From an uncultured bacterium (lineage in GTDB: Bacteria > Cyanobacteriota > Vampirovibrionia > Gastranaerophilales > Gastranaerophilaceae), in contig CAMVQX010000038.1 in NCBI GenBank assembly GCA_947169755.1, positions 1-12,071 of the forward strand: 12,071 nucleotides of DNA. The letters are read 5' to 3'. Shown here in pieces: positions 9,301-12,071 of this stretch. How positions within the stretch are numbered: position 1 is the first letter of the stretch; each line of letters begins with the position of its first letter. The notes below the pieces were generated by a model. The model saw only the letters and a list, made by a program, of their open reading frames with translations. It did not search any database and was not told the DNA's origin. The translations under genes were made by a program, and so were the position numbers.

Positions 9301-9504
9301 ATTAAACAAGATATTAAAAACGGTACACCTGTTACATCAGAAAGTATACAAAATGTAATCGACGAAGTTTGTACTATTAATGGAACTTCTCCAACAACAG
9401 AAACATATGGTTTAGTTCAAGATATTTTAAGACATGATGAATCATTAAAAATTGGTGAGGATCAAATTAAAGGTATTCTTGGTAACTGGTATTACCCAGA
9501 TTAA
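340..9504 (+). CDS. Giant 3054-residue multidomain protein (LysM, annexin-like, Fic-like, HExxH)
   Basis: An uninterrupted 9.2-kb frame starts at ATG 340, preceded by a close AGGTGG, and ends in a tandem TAA TAA. Approximate layout by residue: 48-81 two EF-hand-like loops; 133-433 threonine/glutamate/glycine-rich beta-hairpin repeats; 438-487 LysM; 729-792 annexin-like repeat; 800-1215 helical; 1218-1380 Gly/Ala-rich hydrophobic segments; 1400-1660 helical; 1662-1721 hexapeptide repeats; 2017-2123 Fic-like; 2257-2277 acidic D/F/G-rich stretch; 2368-2532 HExxH domain; 2736-2806 charged helix; then a helical C-terminus ending in NWYYPD. The N-terminus is polar, with no signal peptide or lipobox. 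Size, mosaic make-up and putative enzymatic modules recall secreted effectors, polymorphic toxins or giant surface proteins. A cytoplasmic or structural role cannot be excluded. The gene is probably transcribed alone, since its neighbours are divergent or have their own promoter. The reading frame is certain, individual domains vary in certainty, and the function is inferred. Confidence 0.93.
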   Translation: MAGEEVRLGNKNRVVDMNSIKGGVRRDQLKNDAQRAIFDALNNVKSNSGAGDEMLDAQEISAAIGMLLEEDKGDGKLAGSDIGRIFERLGLKGQKFTVDGKERKLKKEDLFEVIELLSQSSDAIETSEVVGEGAERTIKITYKDGSKQTINNDGSLEHSFTDNEGNTVTTLQDKDKHYVSQNRVLANGSTEDTEYRVVDGRDVAVKVTTVSDEGKTTTVKESGDDGVIRRETVDKSDTGLHSVTDYESGLATKTVAKQGEVEETFEYDQFGKNPRLKHRVEDLGSDKTRTTDIEYTEDGQVETTTETGGRTSVLTKKNVQLEGGNTALVPTEEVITEGDKRTERTFQAVQTENGNVGSVVTKEVTTEPNSTTIVLYDYNQGLKQETKEYKNGNKTQDIYDMKQNAETGAIEYEKLQQTKVINGKTYQVQYENGCAKGIVVQFGESADKIASKFGCTKEALFAANPGTVKGKGKNRHFNAGDVINVPGEVSADKAFKGRDTREVAIAKQRKHEAEVQRDKQLRAMGLKNYNGAGKKITYGGKTYTVIGTKTNRERLLVMDDKGNVYTASHFAKPDNPSDTPKILDQGYVYRTDYYDKNVKIPSKVRTVGEGKQAKKYVVAPDEIQAQNIKHREFKREIVYDYNGGTHCTKGTMDHGYHPQKVQLISGDWRDYLSAADRYVEAKDKQNAGSATYGVSNVRTICGNSGTPYYFDLDGNGNPIQCDTKVVETQIGSAIANDIIKAGNGAGTDEAAIITANSRINSPGILSAVSSAINQKGEGSYESYLHSEFSADEVWVLKADWVANNAVTDQAQRNTIIGTNITTYGNKKENMQAGLRACNTRADYDGAMQSAADYNASKGYKAVFNNQNALSTLIYHQMDKDPEDIQAANNALLKSATINYEHPFLTYDEQVRFRAEEGFHFIKAADDRVVFKGNGLADEVEQAIATQNADVIHGIDLLCQEKEMGALEDLSCVERADAQGRGVKGNIETLLCIGGYKADLTPEQNAEMAARYFSMSIDYSEAAQDLLDTPFQSTVTGNTGFSQCARIVHAYESSQRDAAMGNRVFLTKEAYDIFCKKYPDLVKMVDKSKLSFEGASNLSQDKIDANMQLYNQFVRSVDASQLNAYNAVSSGGWLDTFVNDFRSQIGLGVTKADLVRIYQNLNGEGKRKLQLAAEGRLVDASGKHISFEDYLASLGGEKLSENLAGMTENYQTSQEYGKMATVMLATMPAGMGVGGLIGKGLTAWVGAAEGSLSYGAIMATSVGMATGTADYAMNRSNIQTSATGNTIESRSATLNNSVMNGVLTGAGAGVGMATSKLYLGAETATRSIAGHALAYTLDVGADIGAFAGYNQLFNGTTQGWKETMWFSLGGNAFGHFMAAGHGKAANTNTESNTPVLDRVSKPAPTSSNEPKVNKSVADNSSVPVGDFGRQSRTGKPTEKVQAIEAEVKNVAEHSTSGVELATTRREVSAIANRDIRRQHLKTLDEAAQKLPPKEKAIYEQQCAEFDRIDAQNILNSRNSLVPEDCAVLERYIDQNAHNSEALAEIEGQLKGKNFGDDNARACYDRVQKHLDKVKAQNEPAMTMDELSDLVAQKKAAGKSFSETEVPEVVKLIEKCTNEEFAQIDQMITGDVRKNPGVKGALKERAEAIRQEKAKIVNDEAPKAEEARQADEARKADEARQADEARQAEEARKADEARQAEEARQAEEARQAEEARQAEEARQADEVHEAQVEQKSKNIKDLADKINLKELSASARETWQSFKTQLSNVGKMSVEELRSLGNRMVQFAKTQAKAVQAQIKPILDELKNLIKIKGKKAEAPLKAEANSEPYKYVERAEEVFTYQTCEVLREQLPNQRSVILNKEDVVYIVKNENGKLVVTDKMNKNELCRVSGNDGRELPLNYVSNSLEVRQSLNGAIDGGAYTSSVESYTQTIQTAHKVAYQGAEGDKFYYMKNGKLYEMKAGQLHNYDGLSNNYVTKAQEIEQIARNYGDPYSTTGNSSIKLDGISRNNLPNNMGTRHFYPSADAHNQYFAQMHRTANEALEMIERGINTPAQQRAFLEKLAEHYQYAANVRPFPQINNSLFMNEVNTLLTRAGMDAMPHGILDHAAQRLQPKAFKKYFVDQYYATKTPVYKSAGGDTIILSAGYRQPHAQQPAASQAKPVAEQKQSGVKVSNDAADGVEVVGYVAPDGQKVYYVDADAPEGVRVVRDGTTSEDYIDLATTEGQRRLREEQNRLDQQAIDDAAAAMYYEEQQHLFEQDFGHDDFGLDFGDDGGFGLFGKTGTNDPHVEYAKGHNPASAAQRKVTQQWILDGLNEQPKVPLASAARSNEVTKGILTGELKNQLTQRYERMGQVFNDITSKNSAHIRDFAKTHSRQEVADEIARIFTKELGLPEGLKVEFGSVDGAQGAADWVNGRILIHNDVTNLGELTEIIAHEYVHMIQFRDVAAQYGPQGIKEMIIGNNPKMTPAQQQANIDAALNNPYNKRLIADGQKAQTGSINDYMARIYKDEFTSPLAPDNAGYTAQVSEGGAYFLGSGRASQGAKELSDVSLHTGQEPTYDAVAAKRASIRKQVEQGENPTLNSRVDNTVKELPEGTRINNDGTITRTGDFEGVLLPKGQTAEQTRSVLTDSETKNIKETQLRGEIEDPQVVIDVIDKVNARLANGEMPSIEWINEYANELGVTPMGLRSAIDKVAPKIDRFGSIKTALTKSKAEVEANWGKGLKKAVDQYRARRELFSEEEIKAKAQAKAEAETQAKAEAAKKAEDARIKEENRKLEEQKREEMQKRFDEAQRRAEQETIQQKQQLIDELRGEEFRDADLSAIEDLDNRISVLELMKEYKTANKPYDEMKIRSDLLDRGIYDGQKHGPEFEAIRKTLYPKEARYAELQKTYDIIGRQTLEIRDEIIAQIKTMQKQGAPISPNVIDELINAHDFIYVHDVSYVYDNPLRKSIMQEPELKAYFDDNYFGLYDNPKYELDVEYLPDAIESVNKIKQDIKNGTPVTSESIQNVIDEVCTINGTSPTTETYGLVQDILRHDESLKIGEDQIKGILGNWYYPD
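436..615 (+). other. EF-hand-like pair in the giant protein (residues 33-92)
   Basis: Two 12-residue stretches fit a loosened EF-hand loop. Residues 48-59 have D at position 5, L at 8 and E at 12. Residues 70-81 (EDKGDGKLAGSD) have an acid at position 1, D-G at 5-6, L at 8 and D at 12. Amphipathic helices flank both. Position 3 is not acidic in either loop and the loops are only 22 residues apart, closer than in calmodulin-type pairs. Calcium binding is therefore plausible but weak. The segment may simply be a lineage-specific N-terminal targeting domain. Confidence 0.4.
736..1638 (+). other. Beta-hairpin repeat region of the giant protein (residues 133-433)
   Basis: About 300 residues alternate short strands rich in T, V, E and K with turns such as NDG, DNEGN, DEGK and DDG, roughly every 15-25 residues. 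Examples are YKDGSKQTI, SDEGKTTTV, EYTEDGQVETTT and EYKNGNKTQ. The pattern resembles the YD/RHS or MORN-like hairpin repeats of bacterial surface and toxin proteins, but the canonical YD-repeat signature is not clear. I call it by pattern only. A structure prediction would show whether it forms a beta-wrap shell or a solenoid. Confidence 0.5.
1651..1800 (+). other. LysM domain (residues 438-487)
   Basis: The stretch starts IVVQFGESADKIASKFGC and continues through a conserved AANP to an ending of the form FNAGDVINVPG. It follows the LysM consensus in order: hydrophobic strand, G-[DE]-[ST] turn, K-I-A helix, aNP, then an L/F-x-x-G-D-x-I-x-[IV]-P-G close. The length, about 50 residues, is normal. 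LysM binds N-acetylglucosamine polymers such as peptidoglycan or chitin, usually outside the cytoplasm. That conflicts with the lack of an obvious signal peptide and suggests non-Sec export if the domain is functional. Confidence 0.8.
2524..2715 (+). other. Annexin-like repeat with type II calcium-site pattern (residues 729-792)
   Basis: The segment contains GAGTDE (744-749), followed by an amphipathic helix (AAIITANSRI), a second helix (ILSAVSSAINQ) and a third ending YLHSEFS. Annexin type II sites read GxGT followed 38-40 residues later by D or E. Here 39 residues separate T747 from E787, an exact fit, and the helix order matches an annexin repeat. Annexins bind calcium and acidic phospholipids at membrane surfaces and normally have four repeats. 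I see only one convincing copy. A weaker GLGVT segment lies at 1145-1149. A DLDGNG turn at 711-716 just upstream may also bind calcium. Confidence 0.65.
3991..4479 (+). other. Gly/Ala-rich hydrophobic block, possible membrane-active segments (residues 1218-1380)
   Basis: Four apolar, glycine-rich stretches occur in sequence: about 1218-1265 (two adjacent helices with GMGVGGLIGKG), 1296-1318 (NGVLTGAGAGVGMA), 1326-1353 (ALAYTLDVGADIGAFAG) and 1363-1380 (MWFSLGGNAFGHFMAAG). This is the only strongly hydrophobic part of the protein. Glycine-zipper-like helices of this kind occur in pore-forming or translocation regions of large toxins, but charged and polar residues interrupt them. It could equally be a buried helical core. 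It is followed directly by a Ser/Pro/Thr/Asn-rich linker. Confidence 0.45.
5323..5520 (+). repeat. 18-bp in-frame tandem repeat, ten copies plus a degenerate eleventh
   Basis: Ten perfectly phased 18-bp units (5323-5502) encode A-[E/D]-E-A-R-[Q/K], and an eleventh (5503-5520) decays to ADEVHE. The units differ mainly at synonymous sites (GCA/GCG, CGC/CGT, CAG/CAA) and at GAA/GAC and CAR/AAA, giving a mosaic of variants. The first unit is 11/18 G+C, far above the surrounding DNA, and it uses CGC for arginine where most of the gene uses AGA or CGT. Alanine every third residue with flanking acidic and basic side chains predicts a rigid, solvent-exposed helix like the TolA central domain or a single alpha-helix spacer. 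Copy number is likely to vary between strains. Confidence 0.95.
6388..6708 (+). other. Fic-like module with degenerate active site (residues 2017-2123)
   Basis: The region has helix (MHRTANEALEMIERG), helix (AFLEKLAEHYQYA), then NVRPFPQINNSLFMNEVNTLL and a further helix with LDHAAQRLQP. The spacing follows Fic proteins, in which an Ala/Tyr-rich helix leads to HPFx[D/E]GN[G/K]R and then a helix starting near the motif's Arg. Here the catalytic His is R2071, P2072 and F2073 are kept, N2077-N2078 sit near the GN position, and the motif Arg is absent. If it is a Fic fold it is unlikely to perform standard AMP transfer. The fold itself is a pattern-based guess; the conserved-looking RPFxxINNS core could mark a separate family. 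Confidence 0.4.
7108..7170 (+). other. Acidic D/F/G-rich low-complexity linker (residues 2257-2277)
   Basis: Twenty-one residues consist almost only of D, F, G, L and H, with five FG dipeptides (three of them DFG). They follow a Glu/Gln-rich helix (EEQQHLFEQ) and precede the metallopeptidase-like part. The stretch is probably disordered and strongly acidic, serving as a hinge or a weak binding patch. No catalytic meaning is claimed. Confidence 0.6.
7441..7935 (+). other. HExxH zinc-peptidase-like domain (residues 2368-2532)
   Basis: A pre-motif strand (GRILIHNDVTN) leads into a helix, LTEIIAHEYVHMIQ, giving H2432-E2433-x-x-H2436 with the hydrophobic and acidic surroundings usual in zincins. 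A helix with SEGGAYFLG follows 89 residues after the second His. E2525 there is a good candidate for the third, gluzincin-type ligand, as in families where a Glu begins an E-x-x-A-Y motif. The upstream GLPEGLKVEFG strand and GAADWVNG turn also resemble small bacterial zincins such as the DUF4157-type (eCIS core) group. It could process the giant protein itself or cleave a target. The family assignment is open; the zinc motif is plain. Confidence 0.65.
8545..8758 (+). other. Second charged helical segment (residues 2736-2806)
   Basis: About 70 residues of almost pure A, K, E, Q and R with no proline or glycine predict a long exposed helix or coiled coil. Inside it, 19 identical bases recur 24 bp apart (8567-8585 and 8591-8609), encoding AQAKAEAE then TQAKAEA, a small in-frame duplication. 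It is related in style, but not in unit, to the 18-bp repeat helix about 1000 residues earlier. It separates the zinc-peptidase-like domain from the C-terminal helical region. Confidence 0.65.
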
Positions 9505-9510
9505 TAATCG

Positions 9511-9546
9511 TTGCTAAAATCATACTTGCGTGATATAATCGCAAGT
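9511..9546 (+). promoter_or_regulatory. Extended -10 promoter for the cpaE-like operon; predicted leaderless start
   Basis: TTGCTA (9511-9516, four of six -35 bases) is followed after exactly 17 bases by a perfect TATAAT (9534-9539), which is itself preceded by TGA as an extended TGn element (9531-9533). The predicted first transcribed base is 9546 or 9547, and 9547 is the A of the downstream ATG. No Shine-Dalgarno sequence precedes that ATG, which fits a leaderless message. This is by far the best sigma70-type promoter in the window. Confidence 0.7.
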
Positions 9547-9551
9547 ATGAT
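9519..9551. repeat. Perfect 12-bp inverted repeat around the -10 element, operator-like
   Basis: ATCATACTTGCG (9519-9530) and its exact reverse complement (9540-9551) flank a 9-base loop that contains the -10 hexamer. One arm covers the promoter spacer. The other covers the transcription start and the start codon. A protein dimer bound here would block RNA polymerase directly. In RNA read through from the giant gene the same arms would fold into a hairpin hiding the ATG. There is no T-run after the plus-strand stem, so it is a poor intrinsic terminator. Confidence 0.8.
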
Positions 9552-10701
9552 AGGGACGATTGTAATTTCAGAGAGTGACAGCACAATAAAGCTTTTGAAA
9601 AGCTATATTAATGAGGTCGGAAAGTTTAATTTCCTTGCGGGAACTTCTGATTTTTCAAAAGCTTATGATGCCGTAAAAGAACTTTCTTCTGCATTTTTGA
9701 TTGTTGATATTTCAGGATATCAAGAGCAAGCTTTGAATTTTGTTTCTAAAGTTACTTCGGATTTTCCTTATTGTACTGTTGTTACGGTTTCTGATAAACC
9801 CGATATGGATATAATCGTACGTACCATGCGTGTTGGAGCAAGTGATTTTATTCCAATGCCGTTTATAAAAGAAGTGTTTATTAACAAGCTTAATATGATT
9901 TATGCACAAATGACAGGTGAAAAACCTAAAAAATCAAAATGCCGTGTGATATCTATTTATTCAAACAAAGGTGGAGTCGGAAAAACTTCTATCGCTTCAA
10001 ACTTGGCTTTAGAACTTGCAAAAATTACTAAAGAAAATGTTGCACTTGTTGATTTGAATTTCCAATTTGGGGATGTTACAACATTTTTGGACTTGCAGCC
10101 GTCATTCAATATATCTCATATGCTTCAAAATCTCGACAAGCTAAATGAAGATTATTTGCTATCTACTATGGAAAGATATAAAGAGACATCTCTTTATGTT
10201 TTGGCTGATCCACCGTATTACAGCCACGAAGATAAGATTCCCGTTCAGGAAATTTCTCGACTGTTTGAAGTTCTACGCAATGCGTTTTCGTATGTAATTG
10301 TTGATACATCAAGCGGATTTAATAAGCAAGCTATTAGTGCTTTAGAAAATTCAGATTTAGTGTTTTTATTAACAATAAATAATTTGCCTGCACTTAGAAA
10401 TTGCCAAAGATGTCTTGAATTATTCGAAAAAATGGGGATTGAAAAAGAAAAGATTCAGATTTTAATCAACCGTTTTATGGAAAATGATGAAATTAGTGCT
10501 GATGAAGCCGAAAAAGTTTTAGGTAAATCGTTGTATTGGAAAATTCCAAACAACTATTTTACCATGATGTCCGCAATCAATAAAGGTGTACCTGTTTCGC
10601 AGGTAAATCCGGATTCAAATGTTGCCTTGAGTTTTAAGAATTTGGCGCTTTTGGTCTCGGATAGCCTATATCGAGGAAATAATTATGTCAAATCAGAATA
10701 A
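9547..10701 (+). CDS. CpaE/TadZ-like MinD-family ATPase with pseudo-receiver domain
   Basis: The 384-residue product is a MinD/ParA-superfamily ATPase of the CpaE/TadZ type, which places Tad/Flp pilus or related secretion assemblies in the cell. Residues 1-125 form a receiver-like domain. D54 sits at the usual phospho-acceptor site, but the invariant Lys before the last Pro-Phe is M104 (PMPF) and the acidic pair is reduced to SESD, so phosphorylation is doubtful. Residues 132-375 carry the deviant Walker A KGGVGKTS (141-148, K141 signature, K146 catalytic), the A' motif ALVDL (D169) and the Walker B IVDTS (D253). ATG 9547 is chosen because the first strand, MIGTIVISES, starts there as in other receivers. 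A TTG at 9511 would add 12 residues but is the promoter's -35 element. The end overlaps the next gene by 17 bp. Confidence 0.85.
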   Translation: MIGTIVISESDSTIKLLKSYINEVGKFNFLAGTSDFSKAYDAVKELSSAFLIVDISGYQEQALNFVSKVTSDFPYCTVVTVSDKPDMDIIVRTMRVGASDFIPMPFIKEVFINKLNMIYAQMTGEKPKKSKCRVISIYSNKGGVGKTSIASNLALELAKITKENVALVDLNFQFGDVTTFLDLQPSFNISHMLQNLDKLNEDYLLSTMERYKETSLYVLADPPYYSHEDKIPVQEISRLFEVLRNAFSYVIVDTSSGFNKQAISALENSDLVFLLTINNLPALRNCQRCLELFEKMGIEKEKIQILINRFMENDEISADEAEKVLGKSLYWKIPNNYFTMMSAINKGVPVSQVNPDSNVALSFKNLALLVSDSLYRGNNYVKSE

Positions 10702-11905
10702 ATTAAGCAGTAGGTTTAAAAAATTAGAAATATCAACAGAACCAAAGAAAATTAAAATTCCGCAGTTAAAGGCTATAGAAATTGCCGAGCCTCCAATGGT
10801 TGCAATTGAGTCCGATTTTAAGAAAGCTTTGCTGGAAAAAATTGAAACAATTCCTGTTTGGTTTGAGTATTCCAAAAATCGCAGAAGAGAATTGGTGAAA
10901 AACTTTGTTGAAAATAAAGTTGCAGCTGAAAATGTACAAATTTCTGATATTGATAAAGAATTATTGATTGATAATTTGTCTGTTGCTATCGCTGATTTTG
11001 GTGCTATTCAATATCTGATTGATAATGAAAAAGTAGCTGCAGTAATTGTTAACGGGACGAAAAGTGTTCATATTGAAATCGGCGGAAAGATTCTTAATAC
11101 AGAGACAAAATTGGATGAGAAACAACTCCAATTTCTTATAAAAACGATAGGCGCAATGACTGAATGTAACGATTTTAACGGAATTAAAAATTTGTCTGTT
11201 GACGGTTATTCTATTTGTGTTGTCGGAGACGATATTTGTGAAACCGGCATGAATATAACGATTCGTAAAAAACAAGAATTTGATTCAAAAAAATTAATCA
11301 AAAGCGGCGTTTTATCTAAGGAAATTTTTGATTTTTTGGTTAATACAATTGATATGAAAAAGAATGTTGTAATTGCAGGCAGCATAAATTCAGGTAAGAC
11401 GACATTGCTTGATGCGCTTTTAAATGCTTCAAATAAAGAGGGCAGAGTTTTTGTTATAGAAAATGAACCGCAAATGGTTGTGAATTTTGATACAATTACA
11501 AAATTCAAAAATTTAAATTCTGATTTAATTTCTTATATATTGAAATCAAGTCCTGATTATTTGGTTACTGATTTAAATTATATTGAGCCTGAATTTATGG
11601 ATGTAAAAGGTTTTATTTCAACATTAAGAGCAAATTCTTTTGATTTGGCATTTCAAGACTTGATTGGAATTTCTGCGGCATCAGGTTTGTCTGAAAAGTT
11701 TGCAAAAAACAAGATACTTTCAAATTTTGATTATATTGTTTATATGGACAGAATATCTGACGGTTCGGTAAAAGTTATGTCGATAATGGAACTTTCTCCG
11801 GCTAAAACTATGCAAAATTCTGTTAAAACTATAGCACAATTTGTTGACGGAAAATATATAACGGATATTCCGCAGCCGTTAATATCAATGACCGCAAAAA
11901 GGTGA
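10685..11905 (+). CDS. Divergent CpaF/TadA-like secretion ATPase
   Basis: The 406-residue product follows the VirB11/CpaF family plan. An N-terminal domain (about 88-195) contains FGAIQYLID, the AAVIVNG strand and the MNITIRK close, and a RecA-like ATPase domain runs from about 225 to 375. Walker A is intact (G232 to T239, GSINSGKT). CpaF hexamers normally drive pilus polymerisation at the inner membrane. Several signature parts are altered: the Glu-containing GEvRG box after Walker B reads VTDLNY (293-299), the TGHdG segment is shortened away, the TxHAN box has Arg for His (R315 in STLRANS), and the Arg of the dGSRVn motif is missing. ATP binding looks possible; efficient hydrolysis is doubtful. 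ATG 10685 has a good GAGGA seven bases upstream and overlaps the CpaE-like gene, implying translational coupling. Residues 1-60 are polar and variable. Confidence 0.8.
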   Translation: MSNQNKLSSRFKKLEISTEPKKIKIPQLKAIEIAEPPMVAIESDFKKALLEKIETIPVWFEYSKNRRRELVKNFVENKVAAENVQISDIDKELLIDNLSVAIADFGAIQYLIDNEKVAAVIVNGTKSVHIEIGGKILNTETKLDEKQLQFLIKTIGAMTECNDFNGIKNLSVDGYSICVVGDDICETGMNITIRKKQEFDSKKLIKSGVLSKEIFDFLVNTIDMKKNVVIAGSINSGKTTLLDALLNASNKEGRVFVIENEPQMVVNFDTITKFKNLNSDLISYILKSSPDYLVTDLNYIEPEFMDVKGFISTLRANSFDLAFQDLIGISAASGLSEKFAKNKILSNFDYIVYMDRISDGSVKVMSIMELSPAKTMQNSVKTIAQFVDGKYITDIPQPLISMTAKR

Positions 11906-11907
11906 TT

Positions 11908-12071
11908 ATGGAATATCATAAGTTTAAGATTTCCTCAAAATATAAACCCGCAGGTGATCAACCAAAAGCAATTGAACAGTTGGTTGATGGTTTAAATCGT
12001 GGTGATGATACTCAAACTCTTTTGGGTATCACAGGGTCCGGAAAAACATTTACTATTGCAAATGTGATTGA
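11908..12071 (+). CDS. uvrB: UvrB, excinuclease ABC subunit B (5' part only)
   Basis: The first 54 residues match the UvrB N-terminus closely: FKISSKYKPAGDQPKAIEQL, then LLGITGSGKTFTIANVI. Walker A is G40 to T47. PaGDQP is the Q-motif-like signature that contacts the ATP base, and TGSGKTFT is diagnostic. UvrB is the damage-verifying helicase of nucleotide excision repair. It receives DNA from UvrA and then recruits UvrC. The gene runs off the right edge, so most of its length (usually about 660-680 residues) is unseen. An AAAGGTGA ribosome site overlaps the TGA of the CpaF-like gene, and only two bases separate that stop from this ATG, so it is very likely co-transcribed and coupled. No separate promoter is obvious in the gap. 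Confidence 0.95.
   Translation, partial: MEYHKFKISSKYKPAGDQPKAIEQLVDGLNRGDDTQTLLGITGSGKTFTIANVI

Noticed and set aside
9511..9546. TTG start at 9511 for the CpaE-like gene
   Set aside because: It has no ribosome site and adds 12 residues before the first strand of the receiver fold. It also coincides with the -35 element. ATG 9547 fits the domain boundary.
9519..9551. Intrinsic terminator after the giant gene
   Set aside because: The stem is strong, but no T-run follows on the plus strand. The loop holds a perfect -10 hexamer and the right arm holds the next start codon, so an operator/promoter reading fits better.

Overview
The window is AT-rich bacterial DNA using the standard code: TGA ends a gene and no open frame needs recoding. 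It holds one 9.2-kb gene, a short two-gene ATPase cluster running into uvrB, and the edge of a divergent small gene. The lineage cannot be fixed from sequence alone. My best guess is a host- or gut-associated, low-GC lineage such as Vampirovibrionia/Melainabacteria (Gastranaerophilales-like). This rests on the composition and on the style of the giant multidomain protein with an EF-hand-like N-terminus and a LysM domain. Treat it as a guess.

Layout. Bases 1-195 (minus) are the start of a small unrecognised gene that runs off the left edge. Bases 196-339 are a very AT-rich divergent promoter region. Bases 340-9504 (plus) encode a 3054-residue mosaic protein. In order it has a possible EF-hand pair, a beta-hairpin repeat region, a LysM domain, an annexin-like repeat with a complete type II calcium-site pattern, a long helical region, a glycine/alanine-rich hydrophobic block, an 18-bp tandem repeat encoding a charged helix, a Fic-like module with a degenerate active site, an acidic D/F/G-rich linker, an HExxH zinc-peptidase-like domain, and a second charged helix before the C-terminal region. 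No N-terminal signal peptide is visible. The make-up suggests a very large secreted effector, toxin or surface protein, but that role is inference.

After a tandem stop, a 42-bp gap leads to a CpaE/TadZ-like gene (MinD-type ATPase with a pseudo-receiver domain), a divergent CpaF/TadA-like ATPase and uvrB (cut by the right edge). These genes overlap or nearly touch (17-bp overlap, then a 2-bp gap), so they look like one operon. The operon's apparent promoter has an extended -10 element in the loop of a perfect 12-bp inverted repeat, and the predicted transcription start falls on the ATG. This suggests a leaderless mRNA under operator control.

The CpaE/CpaF pair normally places and powers Tad/Flp pili or related secretion machines. 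Here no other tad genes are visible, and the CpaF-like protein has lost several signature residues outside its P-loop. The pair may be a remnant, a partner of machinery encoded elsewhere, or repurposed. A link between this pair and export of the giant protein is possible by proximity but is not shown by the sequence.
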